In this document: one piece after another, positions 35,858 to 44,570 of the stretch
Layout of the letters: every line of letters starts with the position of its first letter
Position numbering within the stretch: the stretch's first letter is position 1
From: Taishania sp.
GTDB taxonomy: Bacteria > Bacteroidota > Bacteroidia > Flavobacteriales_D > Crocinitomicaceae
Length of the DNA stretch: 60,299 nucleotides
Assembly: GCA_030150045.1 (NCBI GenBank)
Contig: JASLGM010000032.1
Coordinates: 1-60,299, forward strand
Direction: 5' to 3'
The notes under the pieces: model-generated
What the model saw: only the letters and a program-made list of their open reading frames with translations
Told to the model about the DNA's origin: nothing
The model's database searches: none
Translations under genes and position numbers: made by a program

Positions 35858-36889
35858 ATGAAAGAAAAACAAAAGGTTTTAGTTACTGGAGGTGCAGGAT
35901 ACATTGGATCTCATACAGTTGTAGAATTAGTTGCTGCTGGTTTTGAACCGGTTATCATTGATGATTTTAGAAATAGCGAAGAAAGGACCATCGAGCGAAT
36001 AGAAGCCATCGTAAATAAGAAAATAATTTCTTACGCTGTTGACATGAATGAATATGATAAAATTGTCGCAATTGGACGAGAACATAAAGTGATCGGAATC
36101 ATTCACTTTGCAGCCTTTAAAGCTGTTGGTGAATCCGTCGCTTTGCCCTTAAAATATTATTCTAACAATATTCAATCGATGGTAAACGTCTTGCAATTGA
36201 TGTTGGAACTGAAGATCAAACACTTTATTTTTTCTTCATCTTGCACCGTTTATGGTGACCCCAAAGACAATTTCTTGGTTAGGGAAGATGACGATGTTAC
36301 TCATGCGTATTCACCTTACGGATTTACAAAAGTGATTGGAGAACGCATGCTTAAAGATTTGTCCATTTCAAATCCAGAGTTAAAAATACTTTCCTTAAGA
36401 TACTTTAATCCAATTGGCGCACATCCTTCAGCAAAGTTAGGTGAGTTGCCAATCGGAAGCCCAAACAACTTGGTTCCTTTCATTACGCAAACTGCAATTG
36501 GAAAAAGACCCTTGTTGACGGTAAATGGAAATGATTATCCCACAAAAGATGGAACTTGTGTTAGGGATTACATACATGTTGTGGATTTAGCAAAGGCCCA
36601 CGTTTCAGGATTACAACATTTATTACAAAAGCAAACAGTTGTATTGGATCACTTAAACATAGGAACTGGGAAAGGAACGTCTATTTTAGAAATGATTCGT
36701 AAATTTGAAGCGGTAACCCAACAAACTTTGAACTACAACGTAGGACCTAAAAGAGCCGGAGATGTAAGTGAGATTTATGCCAACACCGATAAAGTCAAAG
36801 ATGTGTTGGATTGGGAACCTCAATTTTCAATTACAGATGCTTTGTTGCATGCGTGGAATTGGGAAAAATCATTAAAGGATGAAGCATAG
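35858..36889 (+). CDS. galE: UDP-glucose 4-epimerase GalE
   Basis: Interconverts UDP-glucose and UDP-galactose for envelope glycan synthesis; 343 residues. NAD-binding GGAGYIGSHT (residues 10-19), catalytic Ser/Tyr/Lys in SSSCTVYGDP and YSPYGFTKVIGE, and the C-terminal GTGKGTSILEMIRKFE. A weak TACCTTTA lies just upstream. First of a four-gene run to ansA; overlaps the next start by 11 bases. Confidence 0.95.
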   Translation: MKEKQKVLVTGGAGYIGSHTVVELVAAGFEPVIIDDFRNSEERTIERIEAIVNKKIISYAVDMNEYDKIVAIGREHKVIGIIHFAAFKAVGESVALPLKYYSNNIQSMVNVLQLMLELKIKHFIFSSSCTVYGDPKDNFLVREDDDVTHAYSPYGFTKVIGERMLKDLSISNPELKILSLRYFNPIGAHPSAKLGELPIGSPNNLVPFITQTAIGKRPLLTVNGNDYPTKDGTCVRDYIHVVDLAKAHVSGLQHLLQKQTVVLDHLNIGTGKGTSILEMIRKFEAVTQQTLNYNVGPKRAGDVSEIYANTDKVKDVLDWEPQFSITDALLHAWNWEKSLKDEA

Positions 36890-37625
36890 TTTAATTTTAC
36901 TTTTCATAGGATGGACAACCTTGATTCTTGCTCAGAAGAATCAGGAAAATGAAGTACACCTAAAATCACGCTTTAGACCAGGGTTGTTCTGGAATTTCAC
37001 CGGATTCACGCCCGCAAAGGAAGGTAAAGGACAAAAATACGATCGCCTTATTTTTGATTTGACCTACAACGATTGGATAGGAGAAAGAGGACCGTTTAAA
37101 GTAAAAGGACCATCAATGGGAATGAATGTGGCATTTATGTTTGATATTCCTATGAATAAAAAAGGTACAGCATCATTTGGAATCGGACCTCAATATGGTT
37201 TTTTCAATATTCGCCACGACTTAGCATACGCTTTTGATTTTGATCAAAAAACAACTCTATTTGACGAACAAATACACGCCGGAGAAACAGGATTTACAAA
37301 AGTCGTAGGGAATTATTTCCAAATGCCAGTTGAATTTAGATTCAGAACAAAAGGGTGGAAACACTTTAAAGTACATATTGGTGGTAAGGTAGGCTATTTG
37401 TTTGCTTTTAATCACAAAACAAAATGGACAGACAATGGGGGAGATTACATACAACGTGATTACTCTACACCCGATTTAAATCGATTACTTTATTCTGCAC
37501 ATATCAGATTAGGAATGAGGAACTGGGCAGTTTATGCCTCTTACCAAATCAATCCAATGTTTAAAGGAGCTCAAAGCACCAAGTTGAATCCTTTTCAACT
37601 GGGGCTTTCCATTTCACTATTTTAA
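36879..37625 (+). CDS. Outer-membrane beta-barrel-like protein
   Basis: 248 residues with a short signal peptide (cut after LILAQ). The rest is rich in alternating aromatic strands (FGIGPQYGFFNIRHD, FKVHIGGKVGYLFAF, YASYQINPMFKG) and ends in LGLSISLF, a C-terminal Phe as in many outer-membrane barrels. No specific substrate can be inferred. Start overlaps the galE end; tatD begins 1 base after its stop. Confidence 0.8.
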   Translation: MKHSLILLFIGWTTLILAQKNQENEVHLKSRFRPGLFWNFTGFTPAKEGKGQKYDRLIFDLTYNDWIGERGPFKVKGPSMGMNVAFMFDIPMNKKGTASFGIGPQYGFFNIRHDLAYAFDFDQKTTLFDEQIHAGETGFTKVVGNYFQMPVEFRFRTKGWKHFKVHIGGKVGYLFAFNHKTKWTDNGGDYIQRDYSTPDLNRLLYSAHIRLGMRNWAVYASYQINPMFKGAQSTKLNPFQLGLSISLF

Positions 37626-37626
37626 T

Positions 37627-38409
37627 ATGATAATCGATACCCACACTCATTTATATTCCGAACAATTTGATACGGATCGAGACACTATGATCCAAAGAGC
37701 CATTGATGCTGGTGTCACTAAAATGCTTCTACCAAATATAGATGTGACTTCCATACAAGGAATGCATGATTTGACGCTACGTTACCCGCAAAACTGTTTC
37801 CCAATGTATGGCCTTCATCCTGGTTATGTAGCAAAGGACTGGCAACAACAATTGGATGTTTTACATGAGGAATTAAAAGCGAATCTCCATAATGCAGTAG
37901 CGATTGGTGAAATTGGAATGGATTTGTATTGGGATAAAACATGTGTTGAAGAACAAAAATTAGCTTTCCGTCAACAAATCAATTGGGCAAAAGAATATCA
38001 ATTACCTATCGTTATTCATGCCCGAGATGCATTTGACGAAATCTTTGAAATCCTAGATGAAGTAAACGATGATACGCTCACAGGGGTATTTCACTGTTTC
38101 ACAGGAACACTCGAGCAAGCTCAAAAAATTATGCAATATGGTGGATTTATGATGGGATTTGGTGGCGTTCTGACCTATAAAAAATCAGAATTACCAGCTG
38201 TTTTGGCTCAAATTCCATTAAACTATGTTCTTGTTGAAACTGACGCACCTTATTTGCCTCCAACTCCCTATAGAGGAAAAAGAAATGAAAGTGCGTATGT
38301 GGTACATGTATTGGAAAAGATGGTCGATATATTTTCAGTATCTTACCCTGAATTAGCAGAAATTACGACAAGAAACGCCGAAGTAATGTTTCCTAAAATT
38401 ATCAAATAA
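37627..38409 (+). CDS. tatD: TatD family metal-dependent hydrolase
   Basis: 260 residues. Metal-binding HTH in DTHTHLYSEQF (residues 4-14), GEIGMDLYW (near residue 98), HARDAFDEI, and the final Asp in VETDAPYLPP. TatD proteins are magnesium-dependent 3'-5' exonucleases or deoxyribonucleases involved in repair and quality control. It is 12 bases before ansA. Confidence 0.93.
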   Translation: MIIDTHTHLYSEQFDTDRDTMIQRAIDAGVTKMLLPNIDVTSIQGMHDLTLRYPQNCFPMYGLHPGYVAKDWQQQLDVLHEELKANLHNAVAIGEIGMDLYWDKTCVEEQKLAFRQQINWAKEYQLPIVIHARDAFDEIFEILDEVNDDTLTGVFHCFTGTLEQAQKIMQYGGFMMGFGGVLTYKKSELPAVLAQIPLNYVLVETDAPYLPPTPYRGKRNESAYVVHVLEKMVDIFSVSYPELAEITTRNAEVMFPKIIK

Positions 38410-38421
38410 TAGCGCATTAGT

Positions 38422-39450
38422 ATGTTACAACCCGAAGTACTCGTTATTTATACGGGTGGGACCATAGGTATGGTTCACGATCATCAGACCGGAGAATTGA
38501 AAGCGTTTGATTTCAAACATATTTACAGTCATGTGCCTGAATTACAAAGATTAAATGTAAAATTAGACACTATTTCTCTCCAAAAACCCATAGATTCTTC
38601 GGAAATTGAACCAGAACAATGGTTATATATAGCGCGACTGGTAGAAAAAAATTATCAGAATTACGATGGTTTTGTAATTTTACATGGTTCAGATACGATG
38701 GCTTACACTGCTTCTGCATTAAGTTTTGTACTCCAAGGGTTACAAAAACCAGTGATATTAACGGGATCTCAATTACCCATCGGAACCATCCGAACAGACG
38801 GAAAAGAAAACCTCATTACTGCCATCGAAATCGCTTCGGCTAAAGGAACAGACGGAAAATCCCTTATACAAGAAGTAGCCGTGTATTTCGAATATTCACT
38901 CTATCGTGGTAACAGAAGTTCAAAAGTTTCCGCCAATCAATTTGAAGCATTTACCTCACCAAATTACCCAACATTAGCTGTGGCAGGTGTGAACATTGAC
39001 TATTCCAAAAGCTTGTTTTTTCGAACAACAAAAGAAGAGGTAACCGTTGCCGAATCGCTTTCTGAGCGCGTTGCTTTGTTGAAATTATTCCCTGGCATAC
39101 CATTCGATTTGTACACCGGATTATTCGATCGTACCAAAGTTGATGCAGTAGTTATCGAAACGTATGGATCTGGAAACGCTCCTTCACATCCAATTTTTCA
39201 ACAAGCCATTCGATCTTTTATTGATGCAGGTGGAATTGTGGTAAACATCACACAATGCAGTTCTGGAGCCGTGGTACAAGGTAAATACGAAACCAGCGGA
39301 TTCTTCCAGCGCGTGGGGGTAACCTCTGGTCGTGACTTAACAACTGAAGCTGCAATGACCAAATTAATGTACTGTTTAGGACTAAATCTACCACGCCAGC
39401 AAACCATTGCCTTATTACAAAGTGACTTGGTGGGTGAAATATCCCTTTAA
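38422..39450 (+). CDS. ansA: Type I L-asparaginase
   Basis: Hydrolyses asparagine to aspartate and ammonia in the cytoplasm; 342 residues, no signal peptide. Catalytic threonine motif YTGGTIGM (residues 10-17) and the second motif HGSDTMAYTAS (near residue 89). C-terminal ITQCSSGAV and GRDLTTEAAMTKLMY. Last gene before tRNA-Ser. Confidence 0.94.
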   Translation: MLQPEVLVIYTGGTIGMVHDHQTGELKAFDFKHIYSHVPELQRLNVKLDTISLQKPIDSSEIEPEQWLYIARLVEKNYQNYDGFVILHGSDTMAYTASALSFVLQGLQKPVILTGSQLPIGTIRTDGKENLITAIEIASAKGTDGKSLIQEVAVYFEYSLYRGNRSSKVSANQFEAFTSPNYPTLAVAGVNIDYSKSLFFRTTKEEVTVAESLSERVALLKLFPGIPFDLYTGLFDRTKVDAVVIETYGSGNAPSHPIFQQAIRSFIDAGGIVVNITQCSSGAVVQGKYETSGFFQRVGVTSGRDLTTEAAMTKLMYCLGLNLPRQQTIALLQSDLVGEISL

Positions 39451-39475
39451 TGATTGGAAATTAAAAAATAATCAG

Positions 39476-39483
39476 TATTTTCG
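39476..39483 (+). promoter_or_regulatory. Putative tRNA-Ser promoter
   Basis: TATTTTCG differs from TAnnTTTG at one position and has a TTG 19 bases upstream (39454-39456), good spacing, 27 bases before the tRNA. Confidence 0.4.
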
Positions 39484-39510
39484 CACCCCGCAATTGTGCA
39501 GGACAACTTT

Positions 39511-39597
39511 GGAGAGGTGTCCGAGTGGTTGAAGGAGCTACCCTGGAAAGGTAGTATACGGGTAACTGTATCGAGGGTTCGAATCCCTCTCTCTCCG
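39511..39597 (+). tRNA. tRNA-Ser(GGA)
   Basis: Class II tRNA with a long variable arm. Acceptor GGAGAGG pairs with TCTCTCC (39590-39596), with G at 39597 as the discriminator and no encoded CCA. The anticodon stem CTACC/GGTAG (39538-39542 with 39550-39554) holds loop CTGGAAA, anticodon GGA at 39545-39547. T-arm GAGGG/CCCTC around TTCGAAT. The 3' end is the attachment site of the integrated element. Confidence 0.97.
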
Positions 39598-39598
39598 C
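39584..39598 (+). repeat. attL (in tRNA-Ser 3' end)
   Basis: TCCCTCTCTCTCCGC, the T-arm and acceptor end of tRNA-Ser plus one base; identical to 44571-44585. Confidence 0.9.
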
Positions 39599-39603
39599 TT
39601 GTT

Positions 39604-39647
39604 AAAAGCGTAACCGCCTGTAAATAGAGCGGTTACGCTTTTTTTAT
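39604..39647 (+). terminator. Terminator carried by the element, now serving tRNA-Ser
   Basis: AAGCGTAACCGC (39606-39617) pairs perfectly with GCGGTTACGCTT (39629-39640), followed by a T-run. It lies just inside the element and replaces the terminator displaced to 44586-44618. Confidence 0.88.
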
Positions 39648-39677
39648 TTTCTATTTGTACGGTTTTTGTATTGTTGT

Positions 39678-40265
39678 TTACTTAATTAGAGAATAAAGCA
39701 TCTCTTTTAGGCTAAGCTTTTTAGCTAAATGTAATTGTGCTTGTATCTTTTTAAATCGTTTTGTTTCTTTTCCAGCATAGTAACGTTTGAAATGTTTTAC
39801 ATCTAATTCGTTAGATAGCTTTTTTTCTTCAAATTTTGGAGTCATCAACCTTACTAAATCCCTGTCTTTTTTACTGAATGTTTGAAGTTCGTACATACAA
39901 TTTGTATGAGCTTCACGATGGGCAAACTTATCATCTTTGAAATAAAGTTTTCTACACCTCTTACCAGTATAGGGACAAAGAAAATACCAAATTTTACCAG
40001 TCTTCAAATTAGATTCTTTTGTGGTTAGATTGACCGTAATTGAATAGCTCATATTATTGACTTTATAGTTTAGTTCCATGTTGGGAATGTCTGTAATTGT
40101 ATCGATTGTGAAACTTATACTACCAGTCTTTTCACCTCTTACACTCCATGTTAAAACACCCGAACTTTTTTTCTTGTTGTTTAGGTAGTTCCATCGTTTT
40201 AAATCGCTAATACTGATTTGTAATAATTCATCAAAATAGCAAGGGAATGAATATTGTCTAGGCAT
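39678..40265 (-). CDS. Zinc-ribbon-like protein of the integrated element
   Basis: 195 residues. The centre WYFLCPYTGKRCRKLYF (near residues 92-108) and following FAHREAHTNCMYELQTF resemble the CP..GRR..LY...F.CR.C...Y.SQ pattern of mobile-element zinc-ribbon proteins, but the second CxxC pair is largely lost. The N-terminus is beta-rich and Trp/Tyr-containing. Function unknown. Last gene of the element on this strand and separated from the Rep-like gene by a hairpin terminator. Confidence 0.7.
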   Translation of the reverse strand: MPRQYSFPCYFDELLQISISDLKRWNYLNNKKKSSGVLTWSVRGEKTGSISFTIDTITDIPNMELNYKVNNMSYSITVNLTTKESNLKTGKIWYFLCPYTGKRCRKLYFKDDKFAHREAHTNCMYELQTFSKKDRDLVRLMTPKFEEKKLSNELDVKHFKRYYAGKETKRFKKIQAQLHLAKKLSLKEMLYSLIK

Positions 40266-40313
40266 AGTAATTTCTTATAGGTGAAACCTAAATAATTAGA
40301 AAACATTATAAGT

Positions 40314-40360
40314 AAAAAGGGGACTATTTCACTCTTTATCTAAATGGTGAAATAGTCCCC
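40314..40360 (-). terminator. 14-bp perfect inverted repeat after the Rep-like gene
   Basis: GGGGACTATTTCAC (40319-40332) and GTGAAATAGTCCCC (40347-40360) with a 14-base loop. On the minus strand it is followed by TTTTT, so it can end the transcript of the Rep-like gene. Its position 2 bases after the stop and the large loop also fit a rolling-circle origin hairpin. Confidence 0.7.
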
Positions 40361-40362
40361 AT

Positions 40363-41217
40363 CTAATTTATTTTAAGTTCATCAATTTTTGAAAGCATTT
40401 TACTAGAAATTTCCTGTTGCACATTTTTTGAATGATTTAAAACTATTTTCTTGTATCGCTCTTTCATTTTGTTGCGTTGGTTTTTATTTAATTCCAACCA
40501 GTATTTTTTATTTTGAACTTGGTAATAAAAAATTTTATCACTTTCTTTTAACCTTTCTAGGTCAATTGTCCAATCAAAAAGCAAAACATTGTCCCAACGA
40601 TTAATAAGAATCTTTGCTAACTGTACTAATTTGCTTTGATTCCTTAAATCGTCCAACGTTTTTATGTTAGTTGATTGTATCTGACGCATTTTTGTAATAT
40701 GTACCTCAAATCGCATTAATGGACTATCTAAACCATACTGTAAAGCCTTATCATAAGCCTTTAATCTGTATTCGTGTAAATCAACACTTCTAAAATCTCC
40801 GTTCTTAATAGCTCCTTTACAAATTGGATTACCTTGATAAATTAAAAGGTTGTTTAGTACTGTATTAGTCTTAAAAGGCAATTGTACATTTATTCCAAAT
40901 TCAAGTTGCTGTAATATAAAATCTTTCGCATCTAGCTGTAGTTTAGAACAAATCTTATCGATGGATTCTAGCAAATCGCTGTAAGTGAAATCACTATAAT
41001 TATGCTTACCTAAATTGGAGTATTTATGTAAACTGCCTTCAATTATCAAATTTTTACCTTTTATGGTCAATTTCAAATTATGAACTGTAGCTAAACAAGT
41101 AGGATAAAGCTCTGATGTTGCACGATTATAAGTACTGACAAACTGCAAATCTCTGTTGTGTAGTAAGGATTCAGCACAAACATTGTGGTGAACAGCCTTA
41201 AAGAAATCGATAAGCAT
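40363..41217 (-). CDS. Rep-like replication initiation protein
   Basis: 284 residues. The middle has EYRLKAYDKALQYG followed by SPLMRFEVHITKM, the Y-x-K-x-YDK...RFE pattern shared by rolling-circle replication initiators of filamentous phages and plasmids (gene II/X-like). EGSLHKYSNLGKHNY and FGINVQLPF upstream fit the same group. A catalytic tyrosine cannot be assigned with confidence. It would let the excised circle copy itself. It lies 6 bases after the wHTH gene. Alternative: a relaxase-like or purely structural homologue. Confidence 0.65.
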   Translation of the reverse strand: MLIDFFKAVHHNVCAESLLHNRDLQFVSTYNRATSELYPTCLATVHNLKLTIKGKNLIIEGSLHKYSNLGKHNYSDFTYSDLLESIDKICSKLQLDAKDFILQQLEFGINVQLPFKTNTVLNNLLIYQGNPICKGAIKNGDFRSVDLHEYRLKAYDKALQYGLDSPLMRFEVHITKMRQIQSTNIKTLDDLRNQSKLVQLAKILINRWDNVLLFDWTIDLERLKESDKIFYYQVQNKKYWLELNKNQRNKMKERYKKIVLNHSKNVQQEISSKMLSKIDELKIN

Positions 41218-41223
41218 CTCATC

Positions 41224-41538
41224 TTAATAATCAAAAAGTGAAAGTTGAGATTTGAAAGGTGCTAAAGCTGGATTAGTAGTTAAAAAACAAGCATCACAAC
41301 CAGTATCTTCACATTTACCAATCTTTACAACCCAAAGTTTATCTATTCGCTCCAAATCTCTTTTATACCTACAAATATTCTTTTGTGGTATTCCTGTTGC
41401 TTTAGAAACCATTGAGGCTGTACTTGTATGCTCCTTTAGAAAGTTGAAAAAGATTTCCTTCTGACTACGGAAATGGCTATCTTTACCTAAACAGATTTTA
41501 GTAGAACTGTTAAGGCTATGTTTATTGATGGTACTCAT
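41224..41538 (-). CDS. Small winged-helix DNA-binding protein
   Basis: 104 residues. A helix-turn-helix region SMVSKATGIPQKNICRYKRD (near residues 42-61) followed by LERIDKLWVVKIGKCEDTGC, a wing-like strand pair with two nearby cysteine pairs, and a final QLSLFDY. Proteins of this shape are common regulators in flavobacterial integrative elements. It lies 4 bases after the excisionase-like gene. Confidence 0.75.
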   Translation of the reverse strand: MSTINKHSLNSSTKICLGKDSHFRSQKEIFFNFLKEHTSTASMVSKATGIPQKNICRYKRDLERIDKLWVVKIGKCEDTGCDACFLTTNPALAPFKSQLSLFDY

Positions 41539-41542
41539 AGCC

Positions 41543-41827
41543 TTATTTAATTAACGGTTTTAGAGATTCTAATAACTCACTTCTTTTGTAATAACGTCTA
41601 TTACCGATTCCATAAGCTTTAACCTTCCCTTTGTTTGTCCAATGCCATAAGGTTGAACTGTCAATCTGTAAGAACTCACACGTTTGTTCACGAGTGAGTA
41701 ATTTATCTAAGTGTTGCCTTGTATTTAGACTTTCTGAAAAATCATTTAATTGATTTTTTACACCCTCATTAATTAGCTCCAGTAATTGGTCTGGAGTGAT
41801 TCCTTGAAATAAAATTGAATTTACCAT
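41543..41827 (-). CDS. Excisionase-like HTH_17 protein
   Basis: 94 residues from ATG 41827. MerR-like/HTH_17 domain in the C-terminal half: LLTREQTCEFLQIDSSTLWH, then WTNKGKVKAYGIGNRRYYKR, the helix-turn-helix with wing typical of Bacteroidota excisionases and directionality factors. The N-terminal part (residues 1-40) is a coiled dimerisation-like helix. The longer frame to 41863 is rejected because a promoter-like TAGTTTTG lies at 41843-41850. Confidence 0.85.
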   Translation of the reverse strand: MVNSILFQGITPDQLLELINEGVKNQLNDFSESLNTRQHLDKLLTREQTCEFLQIDSSTLWHWTNKGKVKAYGIGNRRYYKRSELLESLKPLIK

Positions 41828-41842
41828 AGTTTTAATTTTATT

Positions 41843-41850
41843 CAAAACTA
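41843..41850 (-). promoter_or_regulatory. Putative promoter for the xis-wHTH-rep genes
   Basis: Minus-strand TAGTTTTG fits TAnnTTTG and lies 16 bases before ATG 41827, so these three genes may be transcribed apart from the integrase. Confidence 0.45.
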
Positions 41851-41920
41851 CTAGGTGATTCAATGTGTTGAAAATTAATGCAATAGTATTGTTTAGTATA
41901 CTAATAAATACTATTTGCTA

Positions 41921-43138
41921 CTATTTAATAGCAATGTGATGACGTGTAATAATAGGAGTTAATTGCTTTGTTACGGAATCTTTCAATTCATTACTAAGGG
42001 ATTCAATTTTTGTATCATTTATACTTGAATAATTACCGATATTTCTATCAAATTCTTTAATAAGTAATTTATAAAATTTATTAAACTTACCAAGTGGAAT
42101 TTCTAAAATCCCTTCCTTTTTTAAGTTGTCTATGATAACTGTAAATGTTCGACCTTTTTCTACCTTAAATTCGTTTTTTAAATCATAAATGAAGGATGTG
42201 TAATTACCGTTTAATCTAAAGAAATCATCTAATTTCACTTCTTTATCTTTCACTTCTTTATCTTTCACTTCTTTATCTTTCACTTCTTTACTTTCAATTT
42301 GTTCTAAGTAGTTTTCTAACTTGGCAATCTCTGAGTTATTTTTTCTTTGAAAGCTTTTTATTAAAAAAGATGGGGCATTTTCATAATGACGTTGTGATGT
42401 AAAAAAAATAGCAGGATTCTCTTTCGAGCTCACACATTCTCTAATTTTATCTTTAGTTTCCTGTATTTCAAATAATCTAAATTCATTTTCTGTTGCTCCC
42501 TTATGCTTTGTTAGATATTCCTTTAATCGACCATCATATTGATTTTTTTCTAGTTTCATTTCTTTTTCAATTTTAGAAATGTCTAAAAAATTGTCTTCAG
42601 AAGAAAAAACTCTATCTTCAAAATCATTATAAGCTTTCATTACGTTATTTTTCTCGGAGTCAAAATAAATAAATAAACTTTTTGTTATCCTGTCTAACAT
42701 ATTAAAGAAATTGGAAAAGCAGTTACAATATTCTTTACACTCATTCCTAAATTCAATGTATTTCTTAGCATAAGACTGAATAAGCAATACATCTTCATGC
42801 GTATGATTACCATTCAATCGCAGAATGTCAACTTCAATATCATAGTAATGATACTCAAAACTTACTTCATTATACTGGCATAATTTTAGCTCATTTGATT
42901 TAATAATAATAACAGTGTTGTGTATGTCGCTAATGGTATTTTTTAACTTATCTAACTCCTCTTTTAATTTTGATCTTCTCTCGTCTTGAATGTAGTTTAT
43001 ACCACCTTTAATTCGGTGATATTCCTCTCTTTTTTGACAATATTTTGGATAGATTTCACCAGTAGTTTTTAAAACATTTTTATTACCATTTAAGTGGTCA
43101 ATAAACCTAAACAGATTCTTTATTTTATCGCTTATCAT
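41921..43138 (-). CDS. Unknown protein with DKEVK tandem repeats
   Basis: 405 residues from ATG 43138, which avoids the overlap with the integrase that the longer start (43180) would cause. Mostly charged helical and coiled, with Cys in EYCNCF near residue 146. A tandem DKEVK repeat (15-bp unit, three copies, 42237-42290) separates the N-terminal helical part from a C-terminal domain (FFRLNGNYTSFIYDLKNEF, then a Lys-rich strand), which resembles the C-terminal part of uncharacterised proteins in other flavobacterial mobile elements. Role unknown; it may be cargo. Confidence 0.75.
   Translation of the reverse strand: MISDKIKNLFRFIDHLNGNKNVLKTTGEIYPKYCQKREEYHRIKGGINYIQDERRSKLKEELDKLKNTISDIHNTVIIIKSNELKLCQYNEVSFEYHYYDIEVDILRLNGNHTHEDVLLIQSYAKKYIEFRNECKEYCNCFSNFFNMLDRITKSLFIYFDSEKNNVMKAYNDFEDRVFSSEDNFLDISKIEKEMKLEKNQYDGRLKEYLTKHKGATENEFRLFEIQETKDKIRECVSSKENPAIFFTSQRHYENAPSFLIKSFQRKNNSEIAKLENYLEQIESKEVKDKEVKDKEVKDKEVKLDDFFRLNGNYTSFIYDLKNEFKVEKGRTFTVIIDNLKKEGILEIPLGKFNKFYKLLIKEFDRNIGNYSSINDTKIESLSNELKDSVTKQLTPIITRHHIAIK
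42237..42290 (-). repeat. 15-bp tandem repeat coding for DKEVK
   Basis: Three tandem in-frame units, plus a partial, of TTTCACTTCTTTATC (plus strand) inside the 405-residue gene. The unit length is a multiple of three, so copy-number change keeps the frame. Confidence 0.85.
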
Positions 43139-43151
43139 AATAGTTGTTGAA

Positions 43152-44393
43152 TTATAAATAGTTTGCAAATTCCTTAGCAAAATCTTTGTTGCTTTTACCG
43201 ATGTATGCTAAGAACATAACTTCACTACAATGTCCAGTTACATAAATTAGAAAGCTTGTAGGAGCTTTTCCGTAGTAATTGGTAGCAAACGACCTTCTGC
43301 CTATGTGAGAACTAACTAATTCCCATTTAGGGTAATGACCCATCACTTTCCGTGTACCATCTTTAGTAACTAACTGTTTTCCTCCGTATGTAGATTCTTT
43401 TATTCCAGCAATTTGACAAACCTCTTTGATGTATTCATTGTAACGCTGGTCTGATATTTGTCTTGGAAATTCACCGTTTCGTTTTTTAAGTAGGTTTAAG
43501 ACTTTTTCTGCTAAAGGAATTGTCATTATCTTATTGGTTTTCTTTTGTGTAAACTCCAGTAGAAAAACACCATCTTCTTTACGTATCATCTCTTTATTGA
43601 ATTTTAAAAAGTCTGATATTCTTTGTCCTGTATAACAACTAATAATTAACCAATCTCTAGCATTGTCTAAATAGTCATGTTCCAACTCAAGATTTTGTAT
43701 TAGTTCCAGTTCAGCAGTGTTAAGGAAAATCTTTTCCGCTTTTTCTTTTTCAACTCTTAGTGAATCCAATTGAATGTTTACATCAATACCGTTATACCTA
43801 GCATGATAACAAATCGTTTTTATGAAGGACAATTCCCTTTGAATAGTGTTTTTTGCATAGTTCCTTATGTTATAGTATTCAACAAACTCATTTTTAAAGC
43901 TTTCATTAATCTCATTGAAATAAATTACTTGTTTTCTGTCTATTTCAAAAGCTTTCAACTTTCCTTGTATCGTTCTCATTTTACCGATAGAAGTAGGTTT
44001 TAAATCGTGCTTTCTAGCATTAAGATAATAGTCAATGTAGCTTGTTAAATCCGTTGGGATAATGATTTCTTTCTTTGGGTTGTAATATTGGTTGATGAGG
44101 TCTTTAAACCATTCGTTTGAAACCGAGTTTAAATTAACGGAATTAGTATTAGAAAGAATGTAGGTTGTTAGCTTAGTGCATTCATTCTTTATTTGTTGCT
44201 GTTGCGTTATTAAATCAATGTCTTTTAGTCTTGGATTTTCTTTGATGTATTTTTTCCAAAAATCCATCGATACAAAGATTTCCGTTTTAGCACCAAAGGT
44301 TAAATCTTTCTTATCTTCTCTATGTAGTAACCGTACAGTTAAATAAGCTTTTTCTTTATTGGAGCGATACATGAAATTTACAGTTGCCATCAT
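43152..44393 (-). CDS. Tyrosine-type integrase
   Basis: Site-specific recombinase of the element; 413 residues from ATG 44393. N-terminal arm-binding domain (MATVNFMYRSNKEKAYLTVR), a SAM-like core-binding domain, and the catalytic domain with Arg258 (TGQRISDF), His363 and Arg366 (SHIGRRSF), His388 (TGHCSE) and Tyr397 as the nucleophile. All the key residues are present, so it is probably active. It lies next to the attR repeat, about 180 bases inside. Confidence 0.95.
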   Translation of the reverse strand: MMATVNFMYRSNKEKAYLTVRLLHREDKKDLTFGAKTEIFVSMDFWKKYIKENPRLKDIDLITQQQQIKNECTKLTTYILSNTNSVNLNSVSNEWFKDLINQYYNPKKEIIIPTDLTSYIDYYLNARKHDLKPTSIGKMRTIQGKLKAFEIDRKQVIYFNEINESFKNEFVEYYNIRNYAKNTIQRELSFIKTICYHARYNGIDVNIQLDSLRVEKEKAEKIFLNTAELELIQNLELEHDYLDNARDWLIISCYTGQRISDFLKFNKEMIRKEDGVFLLEFTQKKTNKIMTIPLAEKVLNLLKKRNGEFPRQISDQRYNEYIKEVCQIAGIKESTYGGKQLVTKDGTRKVMGHYPKWELVSSHIGRRSFATNYYGKAPTSFLIYVTGHCSEVMFLAYIGKSNKDFAKEFANYL

Positions 44394-44570
44394 TCGAGAT
44401 TTTACAATACAAAAATGTGTTTTTTTGTACGGCAATTTACAAACTGTTTAAATATTAATCAATCTATTGCAAAACTTTATTTTATAACAACTAGCTGTTA
44501 TTATTGCAATTAACCATCTTTTTACCTGAAATCTAATCAAATGAGAGTATGTATTTTTGTGTTGTAGCGC

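Noticed and set aside
42237..42290. Short tandem repeat that might suggest a CRISPR
   Set aside because: Units are 15 bp, contiguous without spacers and in frame within a coding gene.
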